64,000 nucleotides of DNA. It comes from Alcanivorax sediminis. GTDB lineage: Bacteria > Pseudomonadota > Gammaproteobacteria > Pseudomonadales > Alcanivoracaceae. Numbering within the stretch: position 1 is the stretch's first letter; every line of letters begins with the position of its first letter. Shown here piece by piece: positions 17,335-26,587 of the stretch. The notes beneath the pieces were generated by a model. That model did no database searches, was not told where the DNA came from, and saw only the letters and a program-made list of their open reading frames with translations. The DNA is taken from NCBI RefSeq assembly GCF_009601165.1, contig NZ_WIRE01000001.1, positions 1,364,001 through 1,428,000 on the forward strand. The letters run 5' to 3'. A program made the translations under genes and the position numbers.

Positions 17335-18219
17335 TTATGCCGCCGGATTGCTATACAGCTCATGCAGTTGGCCACCTTCAGCGAACAACTTCTCACGCCA
17401 CAGTTTTTCCAGCCCTTTGGTGTCATGTTGATCTGGGTGGAAATCCGGCTGAATGAACTCAGGAAGGCGCGAAAGGATTTGCGATATAAACCCGTTACGA
17501 CCTAGCAAAATATTCAGACCTTTAACATTATCGCTGATGTTGCCGAGCTGGCCGTCTTTGACAAGCATCCAGCTCCAGGTGATGCCCAGCATCGGCAGCA
17601 AGACGACCATCGAGGCGAGGGCTGCAGCCACGCGCTCTGTACGGCTGTTACCAATAAGCTCATATACGTCGTAGGCAACAGATTTGTGTTCCAGCTCTTC
17701 GAGCGCATGCCACTGCCATATTTTGAGCATTTCAGGGTCTGCCTGGCGTACAAAATTCTCGTCTTCAAGCAGCTGCTCGGCGAGAAGCGCAGTAAAGTGC
17801 TCCATAAACGTGGTGGCGGCTAGCCGAGTGCTCGGCGGCAACTTCTCTAGTATGGCCAAGCCAATTTTGACAAACCGATCTGGCGACTGCATGTCATAGC
17901 CGTACTCGGCGAGAATCTGGTTCAGCCTGTCATGCTCTCGTCCGTGAATGGCCTCCTGTCCCATGAAGCCCGATATGGCCGCCCGTAGAGATTCGTCCTT
18001 AACCTGACCACGAAAGTGTCTAACAGACTCCATGAAATAGCGTTCACCAGGTGGGAAAAACCCGGAGAGCATGGCAAAGAAAGTCGTTGCTGTGGCATTT
18101 CCAGCATAAAAATACTTTGGAATGGAATCTGGAAATTGAAAATTGATATGACGCGGTGGAATGCCCACCAGCGCGCCGCTGAGTTTCTTAATGCTTTTTA
18201 CCGTATTAGACGAGCGCAT
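17335..18219 (-). CDS. PF10118 'metal-dependent hydrolase' with di-iron-like ligand set (copy 2)
   Basis: 294 residues from the ATG at 18219, which follows GGAGG; the ATG five codons upstream lacks a site. Ligand-type residues occur at the same spacing as in copy 1: Glu59 (PPGERYF), Glu89/His92 (GQEAIHGREH), Glu140 (MEHFT), Glu175/His178 (HALEELEHK). A hydrophobic stretch (about residues 198-220) suggests a membrane anchor. It is the last gene of operon A (alpha/beta hydrolase, AlmA, SDR, PF10118), 41 bases after the SDR. Activity is unknown; see the finding on a possible di-iron centre. Confidence 0.9.
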   Translation of the reverse strand: MRSSNTVKSIKKLSGALVGIPPRHINFQFPDSIPKYFYAGNATATTFFAMLSGFFPPGERYFMESVRHFRGQVKDESLRAAISGFMGQEAIHGREHDRLNQILAEYGYDMQSPDRFVKIGLAILEKLPPSTRLAATTFMEHFTALLAEQLLEDENFVRQADPEMLKIWQWHALEELEHKSVAYDVYELIGNSRTERVAAALASMVVLLPMLGITWSWMLVKDGQLGNISDNVKGLNILLGRNGFISQILSRLPEFIQPDFHPDQHDTKGLEKLWREKLFAEGGQLHELYSNPAA

Positions 18220-18260
18220 ATCGCCTCCAATCAATAATGTGATAGTTAAAGAGAAAAATG

Positions 18261-19127
18261 TCAGGCCATGCCCTGGTGCGTTTTTTTATTTTTGCTGCTT
18301 TGCTGTTTTTTAAACATAATTTCAAGCAAGCGTTGGTAGCCTGTGGGTATCAGTCTCTGTGTGGTGTCCAGCATGACCGCGTCACCGCCTACCAAAACTC
18401 TTCGCCGGTTTTTTCGCACGCCTTTCAGGATGGTTCTAGCGGCAGCTTCGGGTGTGGTCATGGCAATTTTTTCGAACATGCTGGCAATCTCTTCTTTGTC
18501 GCCCATGTTCATGCTGCCCATGTCTCCCATGCGACTATTACGCGCGATGTTGGTCTTTACTCCACCTGGATGAACGCAAGTCGCGCTGACAAGGCCGCCC
18601 GCGATATCCAGCTCTTCACGTAATGATTCTGTAAATCCGCGAACAGCAAATTTTGCGGCGTTGTAGGCTGACTGGGTTGGAACACCGATAATGCCGAAAA
18701 CGCTGGAGATGTTGACGATATGGCCTTCACCTATTTTCTGGAGATGGGGAAGAAATGCCTTTGTACCGTATACGACACCCCAGAAATTGATATTCATCAG
18801 CCATTCAAAGTTTTCATAGCTCATGTTCTCGACGGTCTCACCCAGTCCCACACCGGCATTGTTCATGATGAGATTTACTTTTCCGTGTGTTGAGACGGTA
18901 TCTTCCGCGTATTGATAAACCGCATTTTTGTTGCTGACATCAACAACATGAGTGCTGATGTTGACGGCGTAGCCTGCCAGTAATTCGACCGTCTTCTCTA
19001 GGCTTTCTTCGCTGATATCAGAGATCGCTAAGTGGCAGCCTTCTTTTGCTAGAGCAATCGCCGTGGCTTGCCCGATGCCCGACCCGGCGCCAGTGATCGC
19101 CGCGACTTTTCCTGAAAATGATTTCAT
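18261..19127 (-). CDS. Short-chain dehydrogenase/reductase (operon A)
   Basis: 288 residues. Classical SDR: TGAGSGIGQA cofactor motif (residues 12-21), NNAGVG near 89, and the catalytic Ser (SSVFG, near 142) and YNAAK (near 155-159). The NAD(P)-dependent oxidation of a secondary alcohol to a ketone, or the reverse, would fit the AlmA monooxygenase and hydrolase beside it. Its start overlaps the almA stop by four bases (ATGA). The tail beyond residue 260 is basic and hydrophobic and may contact the membrane. The SDR in operon B is a paralogue. Confidence 0.9.
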   Translation of the reverse strand: MKSFSGKVAAITGAGSGIGQATAIALAKEGCHLAISDISEESLEKTVELLAGYAVNISTHVVDVSNKNAVYQYAEDTVSTHGKVNLIMNNAGVGLGETVENMSYENFEWLMNINFWGVVYGTKAFLPHLQKIGEGHIVNISSVFGIIGVPTQSAYNAAKFAVRGFTESLREELDIAGGLVSATCVHPGGVKTNIARNSRMGDMGSMNMGDKEEIASMFEKIAMTTPEAAARTILKGVRKNRRRVLVGGDAVMLDTTQRLIPTGYQRLLEIMFKKQQSSKNKKTHQGMA

Positions 19128-20650
19128 CGTTGCGCCTCTATATTGAGTGTGTTGCTCAGAAGTTTTTGGACGAGATTGCGTTTCGTTTTATGTAGGTTTG
19201 TCGTTTCGAATTTAAGGTGGCCATCATTCATTTTTCCATAACGAAGCGCCGGCAGGTCGTGAAGATAATCGTTGAGGTTTTGCCAAGGATCTTTGTTGCC
19301 TTGGCGTGGCAGGCGGTCATCAGCACGTTGAATGTAGCCAGAGCGAAGGTTGAGAAAGTTGACATCAGAGCCACACCCTTCCTCGTCGATAGGGGTCACC
19401 TTTTCTGCGCCTGTCTTGCGCATATGCTTGAGAAGCCGACAAACAAATTCGGAGGCAATATCTGCCTTGAGGGTCCAGGACGCGTTGGTATAGCCAAAGA
19501 CCAGTGCCATATTAGGCACTTTTTCCAGCATTAAGCCTTTGTACATCATGGTGTTTGAGAGATTGACGTGCTTACCATCAACACGTAGCTCTGCGCCGCC
19601 CAACATTTGCAAATCCAGACCGGTAGCTGTGACGATAATATCGGCAGGTATCCAATCCCCAGATTCCAGTTTTATACCGGTTTTGGTGACATTTTTTATA
19701 TGATCCGTCACCACGGAAGCCTTGCCTTCACGAAGCACCTTGAACAGATCCCCCTTGGGAACTGCGCACATTCGTTCCTCCCATGGGTTGTAGTGAGGTT
19801 GAAAATGCTTCATGTCGATATCCGGCCCCAGTTGTTTGCGAGCAGCGGCCAGCAGTAATCTGCGGATCGCTTTGGGCTTACGAATCGATAGGTTAAATAC
19901 GGTTCTCTGCAGCAGGATATTGCGTGTGCGCGCCATGCGGTAAACAAGCATTTCTGGCAGTACTCGGCGCAGGTTTTTCGAGATGAGATCTTGCTCAGGG
20001 ACGGAGGCAACATAAGTAGGGGAGCGCTGTAACATGGTGACATGCGCAGCGCGGTCGGTCATCGCGGGCACCAGTGTTACGGCGGTGGCGCCGCTGCCGA
20101 TCACGACAACTCGCTTACCCGTATAGTCGTAGTCAGCTGGCCAGTGCTGCGGGTGAATTACCTCGCCGCCAAAGCGATTGATTCCAGGAATTTTCGGTGT
20201 GTAGCCGGCGTCATAGTTATAATAACCGGTACAGTTGAGGACAAACCCAGCGGTGAAAACTTCTTCTTCACCGGTTTCCTCGTTCAACGCGGTAACCGTC
20301 CAGCGATTGAATTCGCTGCTCCAGTCCTCGGCAGTGACTTTCAGGCCAAAATGAATTTTCTTGTGGACCTGATGATGCTCAGCGGTTTCTTCGATGTAAT
20401 TGCGAATAGAGGGGCCATCGGCAAGCATCTTGGTGTCTGTCCAAGGCCGAAAGTTATAGCCGAGTGTGAACATATCGGAGTCCGAACGGATGCCGGGATA
20501 GCGAAATAAATCCCAGGTGCCACCAACGCGCTTGCGTCGCTCAAGGATGCCATAGCGTAGATCTGGGCACTTGCGGCTTAGGTGACAAGCCGCACCGACG
20601 CCGGAAAGGCCCGCGCCAATGATCAGCACGTCGAGGTGTTTATGTTTCAT
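19124..20650 (-). CDS. almA: AlmA-type flavin monooxygenase (long-chain alkane oxidation)
   Basis: 508 residues. FAD Rossmann motif IIGAGLSGVGAA (residues 10-21), then GGTWDLFRYPGIRSDSDM (43-60), which is characteristic of AlmA proteins. The Baeyer-Villiger-like fingerprint FGGEVIHPQHWP is at 160-171 and the NADPH motif VVVIGSGATAVTL at 181-193. AlmA was described in Acinetobacter and Alcanivorax as needed for growth on alkanes longer than about C20; whether it hydroxylates alkanes directly or acts as a Baeyer-Villiger enzyme on ketones is not settled. It overlaps both neighbours in operon A by four bases, so it is translationally coupled to the hydrolase before it and the SDR after it. Recognition is from memory of family sequence, without a search. 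Confidence 0.85.
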   Translation of the reverse strand: MKHKHLDVLIIGAGLSGVGAACHLSRKCPDLRYGILERRKRVGGTWDLFRYPGIRSDSDMFTLGYNFRPWTDTKMLADGPSIRNYIEETAEHHQVHKKIHFGLKVTAEDWSSEFNRWTVTALNEETGEEEVFTAGFVLNCTGYYNYDAGYTPKIPGINRFGGEVIHPQHWPADYDYTGKRVVVIGSGATAVTLVPAMTDRAAHVTMLQRSPTYVASVPEQDLISKNLRRVLPEMLVYRMARTRNILLQRTVFNLSIRKPKAIRRLLLAAARKQLGPDIDMKHFQPHYNPWEERMCAVPKGDLFKVLREGKASVVTDHIKNVTKTGIKLESGDWIPADIIVTATGLDLQMLGGAELRVDGKHVNLSNTMMYKGLMLEKVPNMALVFGYTNASWTLKADIASEFVCRLLKHMRKTGAEKVTPIDEEGCGSDVNFLNLRSGYIQRADDRLPRQGNKDPWQNLNDYLHDLPALRYGKMNDGHLKFETTNLHKTKRNLVQKLLSNTLNIEAQR

Positions 20651-21615
20651 GGTGTAAGTCTCCGATCGGTGGAGCGTATGTGATTTCCTTGCGGGTCAAG
20701 GTGCTGAAGAAAGTCCAGCACTGCTCCGGTAAAAATACTGTTGCGGTCACCCGCTACCATATGACCTGCTTGATGGATTACTCGGTACTTGGCATGTGGC
20801 ACGAGGGCTAATAATTCCTGGGCTCCTGCTTCGCTGAGTACATCACTGTGATGGCCGCGGATGAGTAATATCGGTAATTTGAGTTTGCTTGCTGCAAGAT
20901 TGAGTCGCGCTCGGCCGAACATGCCTTCATTTGCTTCAGGGATTACCGCATGATCAAGAAACGCAGGATCCCAGTGCCAATGGAGACGGCCATTAGCGTC
21001 CTGGCGGAGGTTTTTTCGCAAGCCCTGTGAGCTTGATTGTGCTTTTCGTGTTGGGTTATAGGCAGCCACGGCATCCTGAACCTGATCCAGAGAGTCGAAA
21101 CCGTCAGGGTGGCGGCGCATGAACTCAATCACCCGGCGAACGCCTTTGGTCTCAAGCCGTGGGGCCACATCCACCAGTACCAGACCTCGACAGGGCAAGG
21201 GGGGCTCCTCCCCAAGGGTAAGCATGGCCGTCAGTCCGCCCATTGACGCTCCCACGATATAAGGTGATGTGGGAAGTGATTGGATGATGGCGCGGAGGTC
21301 TGATACCAGCGCGGTGCCGCTGTAATCCCCTTCAGGGCACCACTGGCTTTGACCATGACCGCGGGCATCAATGCAGGTAGCGCAGTACCCGGATCTGGCC
21401 AGAGCTGTTGCCGTGTGCGCCCAGGCATGACGGGTCTGTCCGCCGCCATGCAGCAAAAGCACCTGCGGTGACTTCGGGTCCCCGAACTGGGTTGCACTAA
21501 GAACCAACCCGCCGTTTCCCGGGAACTGTATATCCCTGCCAGATTCCGGTGAGTGCTTTGAATCGCTATAGGCAAGGCTTGCGAGGCTGTCGTGAGGATG
21601 CATCATTATAGGCAT
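20647..21615 (-). CDS. Alpha/beta-fold hydrolase (operon A), probable esterase
   Basis: Up to 322 residues from the first ATG; Met codons at 21615, 21606 and 21603 are all possible because the operator lies only six bases upstream of the first. The fold is shown by LLLHGGGQTRHAW (oxyanion region), the nucleophile elbow GASMGG, the acid in RGHHSDVL and the His in QAGHMVAGD. No signal peptide, so it is cytoplasmic. It overlaps almA by four bases. With a Baeyer-Villiger-type enzyme next to it, hydrolysis of the ester product is the simplest role. Epoxide or haloalkane hydrolases share this fold, so the substrate remains open. Confidence 0.85.
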   Translation of the reverse strand: MPIMMHPHDSLASLAYSDSKHSPESGRDIQFPGNGGLVLSATQFGDPKSPQVLLLHGGGQTRHAWAHTATALARSGYCATCIDARGHGQSQWCPEGDYSGTALVSDLRAIIQSLPTSPYIVGASMGGLTAMLTLGEEPPLPCRGLVLVDVAPRLETKGVRRVIEFMRRHPDGFDSLDQVQDAVAAYNPTRKAQSSSQGLRKNLRQDANGRLHWHWDPAFLDHAVIPEANEGMFGRARLNLAASKLKLPILLIRGHHSDVLSEAGAQELLALVPHAKYRVIHQAGHMVAGDRNSIFTGAVLDFLQHLDPQGNHIRSTDRRLTP

Positions 21616-21621
21616 TTATTT

Positions 21622-21641
21622 ATTTGGCCAAACAACCAAAT
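21622..21641 (-). promoter_or_regulatory. Shared 20-bp operator, site A (ahead of the almA operon)
   Basis: On the minus strand it reads ATTTGGTTGTTTGGCCAAAT, with ATTTGG / CCAAAT arms extendable by one more base pair to 21621-21642. It agrees with site C at 17 of 20 positions. It ends six bases before the first possible start codon of operon A, so it overlaps the transcription start region. A weak -10 (TAATAT on the minus strand) lies at its upstream edge. Confidence 0.8.
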
Positions 21642-21723
21642 ATTAGCGTTTCTTCTACACAAAGAAAAGTCCTATTTGACGATATTGATGATCATTCAGC
21701 GGTGTGGCATACGGTGAGGACAG

Positions 21724-21746
21724 AAAAAAGCCCCCATAAAGGGGGC
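21724..21746 (-). terminator. Terminator of the FadL-lipoprotein operon
   Basis: GCCCCC and GGGGGC pair around a 5-base loop, and the minus strand continues into six T. It lies 31 bases past the lipoprotein stop and before operon A. Confidence 0.85.
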
Positions 21747-21776
21747 ATGAAAGTGCGTTAGCACAAGGGGAATATA

Positions 21777-24700
21777 TTAAAAATCTTTTACCGGCAAGAA
21801 GGTAAAAGTAAGGTCTACGCCGAGGGGCGGTACCTCCAATTCGACACCGGCCAAACCTATGCCAAGCAGATCAATGTTGGCTGGTATGACGAGAGAGTCA
21901 GGGTTGCGAACTTTTAGAATCAGGCGACCATCGTCAACAAAACGTAACGGCCCTTCCAAGGTGACTCCGGTTATTTTTTTACTGCGGATGTCATGCCCAA
22001 GTTCAATGATTAGTCGTGGTTCCAGTTCTGGTGCATCCACCATGAGATCAAACGTGGTGCTAAACCAGGGGCCATCAGGGGTTCGGGTGATATAGCCAGT
22101 AATGGGCTGATTGTTTTCATATGCCAAGCGAAGCACCAGGGGGCCGGTGTCTAACGGTATTGTGATTAATCCCAGTGCACGGGCTTCCAGAAACACACTC
22201 GTCGTTGGGAGAACAGTGGGGAAGACTTTGGCAATGACGGCGCCGGTGACTTCATTTGATGTCATTGGGTCGCTGTCGATGAGGCGTCGGTTGATGGTGA
22301 CATCCGGCTCATACTGGCTTACCCCGGCTTGCAAGGCGCCTGACGCGACAAAGGAAAATTTCTTTTCCGGGCAATCGTCGCCTATACCACAGCCAATGTT
22401 GGCATGGGTTATTACTCCCGATTTGCTTTTTAGCCTAAGCTGTAGGTAGTTGGCATCGGCAATGGCACCGCCGTTACCATCGGGTACCGCACCTTGCTCG
22501 TTGTCATCGATACTAAGATTAGCGTTAACATCCGCAACCGGCAGAGAGCGTAACGACACACGGGTGATCCGGTCTTCTTCCCCTGTTACAACGAAGTGAT
22601 TGGTTAGGTCTGGACCTCCTTCTCTAAGCTCTGGGGCTGAGGAACTGGACTGAGAGATTTGACGTGTTTGTAGCGGTGCACCATCGGTTGAACATATGGC
22701 ATTGGTGCCACAAACAGGCGAGTTTTGCTCGGAGTGCAGGGTGTAGCGATAAAGCTCGCCAATCTGCCACGGGTTGTTCGGGAGAAACTCTATTCGCTGG
22801 GCAAGCACCTTGAGACGACCATTGATGGGGTCCCATGCGTTATTGTTGGTATCGAAGTGTTCAACAACAAAAGTCTGATCATTAACCGTGTCGCCGTCGA
22901 TACTGCGGCTAAAGATGACTCGAATACTAAAATCCTTGAACATATTCGGTACAGGATAGAGCGGGTCGCTATTTTTACCTCCTACACATCGGCCATTGCG
23001 CCAAGTCTCTCTTTCGCCAGTAAGACGGACACCGGTTAATGCACAGGGGTAACCGGGAAAAACAGCCGCGACAAGTGGTGCACGTAACTCATTGGTGCTG
23101 CCATTGGGAAGCACGAAGTCCGGCAGACGGATATTGAGTGTCTGGTCCTGGTTGAGCGGGTTCCCCTGCGTATCTCGGAGCAGGCTGGTGAGGGCGAGCT
23201 GGACGTCTTTTCCGTGTTGAAGGATATCTCCCCCGATGACAATCGTGGCGCCATCGTGTCGCATTGGGTACTTCGTTACTACACCATCCACAGAAACCTG
23301 TACAGCACCGTCAATGAAAACCGAAGCTGGGTCTAATGGTTTGTTGAAGTTCAGGATAACGGGGTCACCAGGTCTTGCATTGGGTTGGAACGTTTCCCCC
23401 GGTGCCCAAGACTGGAGCTGCAAGGGCCGTGTATCTGGGCTTGGGGTAGGCGCTTGGCGCTGGTTTTGATAGGCCTCCATGCGAAATGAGAGCAGGCCAG
23501 ATGCCCTCTCTAAGCCCAGCACTTCAAGTTCAACCACACTGACCGCATCCAGTACCAGCACACCATCTTTTACAATGGCTAAACCCGCCACCTGCACATT
23601 TAGCAGATTCTGGCTGAGAGCCGCATTGGGTTCTGTACCCTCAGCTGTCATTGCTGCATCCATATTAAGAAGGGCATAGCGGGGGACCGATGGGGAATCA
23701 CTGAATGGATTCGGGATCAGATACCCATTAGCGTCGCTGAGTATCGTGATGGTGACTTCACCGGTTTCTAGCCCGGACGGTACTTCGCCCAGTATATTGA
23801 CGTCGACGTCGGTGCCTCGCAGTACGGAACCAGCGGGGACTCGCAGAGGAACGGCATCAGGAAAGTTGGGAGCAAAAGCCAGATCTGCTGCTAGATTCCC
23901 GCTCAATACGGTAAATGAGTCATCTCCCAATACAAAGGATTGTACTGGTACCTGATTGATCGGGTTGCCGGTTAAAATTGACGCTAGTTCAGGTTGCTCA
24001 GCTCCAAGGCTGCCAACTTTGAGAATGGATGTAGCACGGGGAAGTGTCGTTTTCGGTACAAAAGTACGATTGTACACCGGTAACTGTTCACCGGTAGTCT
24101 GGGCGCGCAGCCCAGCAATCGTCAGTGTGTGTTCAACAGGTTGTAGATCTTGCTCAGGATCTAGTGTCAGGTAACGGCCCCGCAAGAAGAGGGAGGCGGG
24201 AACCAGCTTGCCCAGGTTGTCACGAAGTTGAACCGATCCGGTTTCGCCATATGCTGTGCTGACTGGGTCAACCGTCTGGTTAAACGACATCCTGAGGGTG
24301 CTCATGTCGTTGGGACGCCTGGCATCATCAATTGACTCTAGCAATGACGGTTGGTCTAAAGGAGTGGCTGAAAGCAGAGTGAAAGAGCCGCTTCCCATGC
24401 TTTGCGATGCGCCGTCTTGACTGCCTGCAGTCCGAAAGCCAACGCGGTTCACGGAGTCGTCATCAATGGCTCCTAAGCCACCATCGTTGACAACCAGATG
24501 GTACCCTTCAGCCGGAGCCAGCTGCGATTGAGGATACAGGGCCAGGCCTCTGCCATTGTCTACCACTTGATAGTCAACCATGACGGTATTCCCATCAGTA
24601 TCACTGGCCAGCTGTAGGCGTGAGTCAATGTCATCAATAACCTCTTGCTCAAGTGCAGAGGAAAATCGCAGGATCACTGGCGCGGTAACTGGCACTTCTG

Positions 24701-24857
24701 TCTGGCCGGGATAAGGGTATGAAAAAATTAGTGTCTCTGGTGTGCTCCAGGGATTGTTTACATCGCCCTTGTCGCCACCGCATCCGGTCAGAAGGGCTGC
24801 TATGGCGATCGCCAGAATAGTAAAAAACTGATGGATTGTGCTGGAATTATTATTCAT
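21777..24857 (-). CDS. Very large lipoprotein with bacterial Ig-like (Big_5-type) domains, 1,026 aa
   Basis: The N-terminal signal ends in ALLTGCGG, a lipobox with Cys at residue 26, followed by Gly-Gly-Asp, which does not by itself forbid outer-membrane sorting. The mature chain begins with an Ig-like repeat of the Big_5 type (YPYPGQTEVPVTAPVILRFS, near residue 46), and similar 'P..G...V.L.FS..LD' segments recur near 180, 490 and 630, so it is probably an array of beta domains. No enzyme motif is visible. It starts 34 bases after the FadL-like gene and shares its promoter and operator, which points to a cell-surface partner in hydrocarbon uptake or attachment. That role is inference. Confidence 0.75.
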   Translation of the reverse strand: MNNNSSTIHQFFTILAIAIAALLTGCGGDKGDVNNPWSTPETLIFSYPYPGQTEVPVTAPVILRFSSALEQEVIDDIDSRLQLASDTDGNTVMVDYQVVDNGRGLALYPQSQLAPAEGYHLVVNDGGLGAIDDDSVNRVGFRTAGSQDGASQSMGSGSFTLLSATPLDQPSLLESIDDARRPNDMSTLRMSFNQTVDPVSTAYGETGSVQLRDNLGKLVPASLFLRGRYLTLDPEQDLQPVEHTLTIAGLRAQTTGEQLPVYNRTFVPKTTLPRATSILKVGSLGAEQPELASILTGNPINQVPVQSFVLGDDSFTVLSGNLAADLAFAPNFPDAVPLRVPAGSVLRGTDVDVNILGEVPSGLETGEVTITILSDANGYLIPNPFSDSPSVPRYALLNMDAAMTAEGTEPNAALSQNLLNVQVAGLAIVKDGVLVLDAVSVVELEVLGLERASGLLSFRMEAYQNQRQAPTPSPDTRPLQLQSWAPGETFQPNARPGDPVILNFNKPLDPASVFIDGAVQVSVDGVVTKYPMRHDGATIVIGGDILQHGKDVQLALTSLLRDTQGNPLNQDQTLNIRLPDFVLPNGSTNELRAPLVAAVFPGYPCALTGVRLTGERETWRNGRCVGGKNSDPLYPVPNMFKDFSIRVIFSRSIDGDTVNDQTFVVEHFDTNNNAWDPINGRLKVLAQRIEFLPNNPWQIGELYRYTLHSEQNSPVCGTNAICSTDGAPLQTRQISQSSSSAPELREGGPDLTNHFVVTGEEDRITRVSLRSLPVADVNANLSIDDNEQGAVPDGNGGAIADANYLQLRLKSKSGVITHANIGCGIGDDCPEKKFSFVASGALQAGVSQYEPDVTINRRLIDSDPMTSNEVTGAVIAKVFPTVLPTTSVFLEARALGLITIPLDTGPLVLRLAYENNQPITGYITRTPDGPWFSTTFDLMVDAPELEPRLIIELGHDIRSKKITGVTLEGPLRFVDDGRLILKVRNPDSLVIPANIDLLGIGLAGVELEVPPLGVDLTFTFLPVKDF

Positions 24858-24891
24858 TGCTCTTCTCCTGGTATTAATCGCATGTCTGTTG

Positions 24892-26253
24892 TTAAAACTT
24901 TAGCGACAGAGAGGCAGAAAATACGTTTATCTCACCATCAGCCCTTACCGTTTCATAAGAATCTGGATCGGTGGGAGAGTTGATGGAGGTCAATTCAAAA
25001 TCAGCTTCATCCAGCATTTGATATTGGTAAGCGAAGGCGAGTTCTAATGGCATTTCAATTATTGGTGCGCTGGCCAGACGGTAGCTGGCACCCACACCCA
25101 AAACCTTTTTATCGGTGTCAAGATAGTTAACGTCCTGGGAACGGCTGGATTTTAAAGGTGAGTCCTCCAGGGCTGCGCCTGCAAAGAGTTTCATTGACTC
25201 TGACCACTGATAGCTAACGCCAATTCGGGGAATGGTGATGTCGTCAAACGCTAGATTAGCCTGATCGCGAATAGTATCGCCGGCAAACTCGCTTTCAAGC
25301 GCAGACCAATTGTGCTGCTCAATGCCTGCCGTCAATTCGAATTTGCCAACGGGAAGCAAAATGGCTGCGCCGAGAACTTCAGGTTGATAGGTATCAATTG
25401 TACTAAGCGCTAGGCTCAGGCCTGGTTCAGGGATAACTCCCGGCACAACCACATTGGCATCCACGGATACCTCATAGCTACTTTCCCCCCGCCAGAAAAG
25501 AGCCAGCTCCATCTTATCCATTCCAAAAGGCATGCACTCGCTTGTACCGCAGAACATTTCTCCAGAGCGGATATTGATACCTAGTGCCGGTGATAGGGAT
25601 GGAGAGGCTTCCAGGGAAAGTTTTTCAGAGTCTGTGTTGCCGCCAAGGTCTGAAACTGCTTCCAGGTTGGCTTTGGCCTGGAGGGTAAGACGTGCTGATG
25701 CGCCGACGTCAACGCCCCTCAGGACGTTGCTGATAGCGCCACCAAAGGCGAGATAAAGTGGCTGAGACTCATAGCGTAGAAACTGCCCTTCCTCGCTGGT
25801 ATTGGCCTGATAGGGCAATAGGTTGGACGAGTATTGGTCTACACCCACGTTCAGCCCAAAGTAAATGGGCTTGTCGATGCTGGAAATGCCGGCGATGCGG
25901 CTTTTCAAGCCAATTAATAGTAGTTCGGAACTGGTATCAGAGAGGATATCATTCTCTCGCTCCAAAGGGTCTGTTCCTCCCAGTGATTTGGCACGTAATT
26001 CCTGGTCGCCATACTGCACAATGACTCCCAGTTCGCCCTCCGGGGAGCGGGCCATGGCGGCCGGGTTGTAGTACACCGACCAGCTGTTGGATGCAAAAGG
26101 ACTGAATGCCAAGGCAGTGCCGGCATTCATTGGGCCTAGCCCATAAGTGCTCGCTCCGTCGCCAGCACCGCCAATGGCCAAGCCGGGTGAGAGCAATGCT
26201 GTAGTGCACGTGAAGAAAAGGAGAGGTAACCGTTTTGTTTTTTTTGCAGACAT
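24892..26253 (-). CDS. FadL/TodX-family outer-membrane porin for hydrophobic substrates
   Basis: 453 residues with a signal peptide (LLFFTCTTALLSPGLAIG) and a mature chain rich in alternating hydrophobic strands. Family hallmarks are the Gly-rich N-terminal plug region and SVYYNPAAMAR (residues 58-68); it ends in a C-terminal aromatic residue (SLKF) for BAM-dependent assembly. FadL-type proteins let fatty acids and hydrocarbons enter laterally through the outer membrane, and homologues are needed for alkane uptake in Alcanivorax. It is the first gene of a two-gene operon with the large lipoprotein and has the shared operator about 60-80 bases upstream. Confidence 0.88.
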   Translation of the reverse strand: MSAKKTKRLPLLFFTCTTALLSPGLAIGGAGDGASTYGLGPMNAGTALAFSPFASNSWSVYYNPAAMARSPEGELGVIVQYGDQELRAKSLGGTDPLERENDILSDTSSELLLIGLKSRIAGISSIDKPIYFGLNVGVDQYSSNLLPYQANTSEEGQFLRYESQPLYLAFGGAISNVLRGVDVGASARLTLQAKANLEAVSDLGGNTDSEKLSLEASPSLSPALGINIRSGEMFCGTSECMPFGMDKMELALFWRGESSYEVSVDANVVVPGVIPEPGLSLALSTIDTYQPEVLGAAILLPVGKFELTAGIEQHNWSALESEFAGDTIRDQANLAFDDITIPRIGVSYQWSESMKLFAGAALEDSPLKSSRSQDVNYLDTDKKVLGVGASYRLASAPIIEMPLELAFAYQYQMLDEADFELTSINSPTDPDSYETVRADGEINVFSASLSLKF

Positions 26254-26587
26254 TTCAGGCTCCTAAAGGGGGCTGTTCTGGTTATAGATGGTGAGTTGTT
26301 CTGATTTTCTGTTTGTTTGGTTAAACAACCAATATTGGTCTCAGGCTTAGCTGTCTGTGTCCATGACTGTAATGACGTTGTGCTCTGGCGCTCCGGTAAT
26401 GTCACACATTAATGCGTGACGCCCAGTCGTCGTCTATGACGAGATGCCGTGTTCTGTTGCTGACCAGGCATGGGTTATCGAGTGGTGTAACGCCTCCTGG
26501 GCAGCGCTAAAGCGCACGGTCAACTGGATCTGGAGAGCTCTGCTGGCGTGACATGTACAAGCAGGCTCCACACTTTCTCTGGCACAG
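26254..26587. other. Intergenic stretch between BVMO gene and FadL gene
   Basis: These 334 bases hold the upstream region of the FadL operon, with the operator at 26315-26334 and an AGGAG ribosome site just before the start at 26253. The part from 26400 to 26587 follows the BVMO stop and shows no clear terminator. A 191-codon minus frame (26434-27009) overlaps the BVMO gene in another frame and has no recognisable sequence. Confidence 0.6.
26315..26334 (-). promoter_or_regulatory. Shared 20-bp operator, site F (ahead of the FadL operon)
   Basis: Minus-strand reading TATTGGTTGTTTAACCAAAC. The inner arms TTGGTT / AACCAA are perfect around 4 bases. It keeps the central TTGGTTG common to all four sites and lies 62-81 bases before the FadL start codon. 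Confidence 0.75.
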
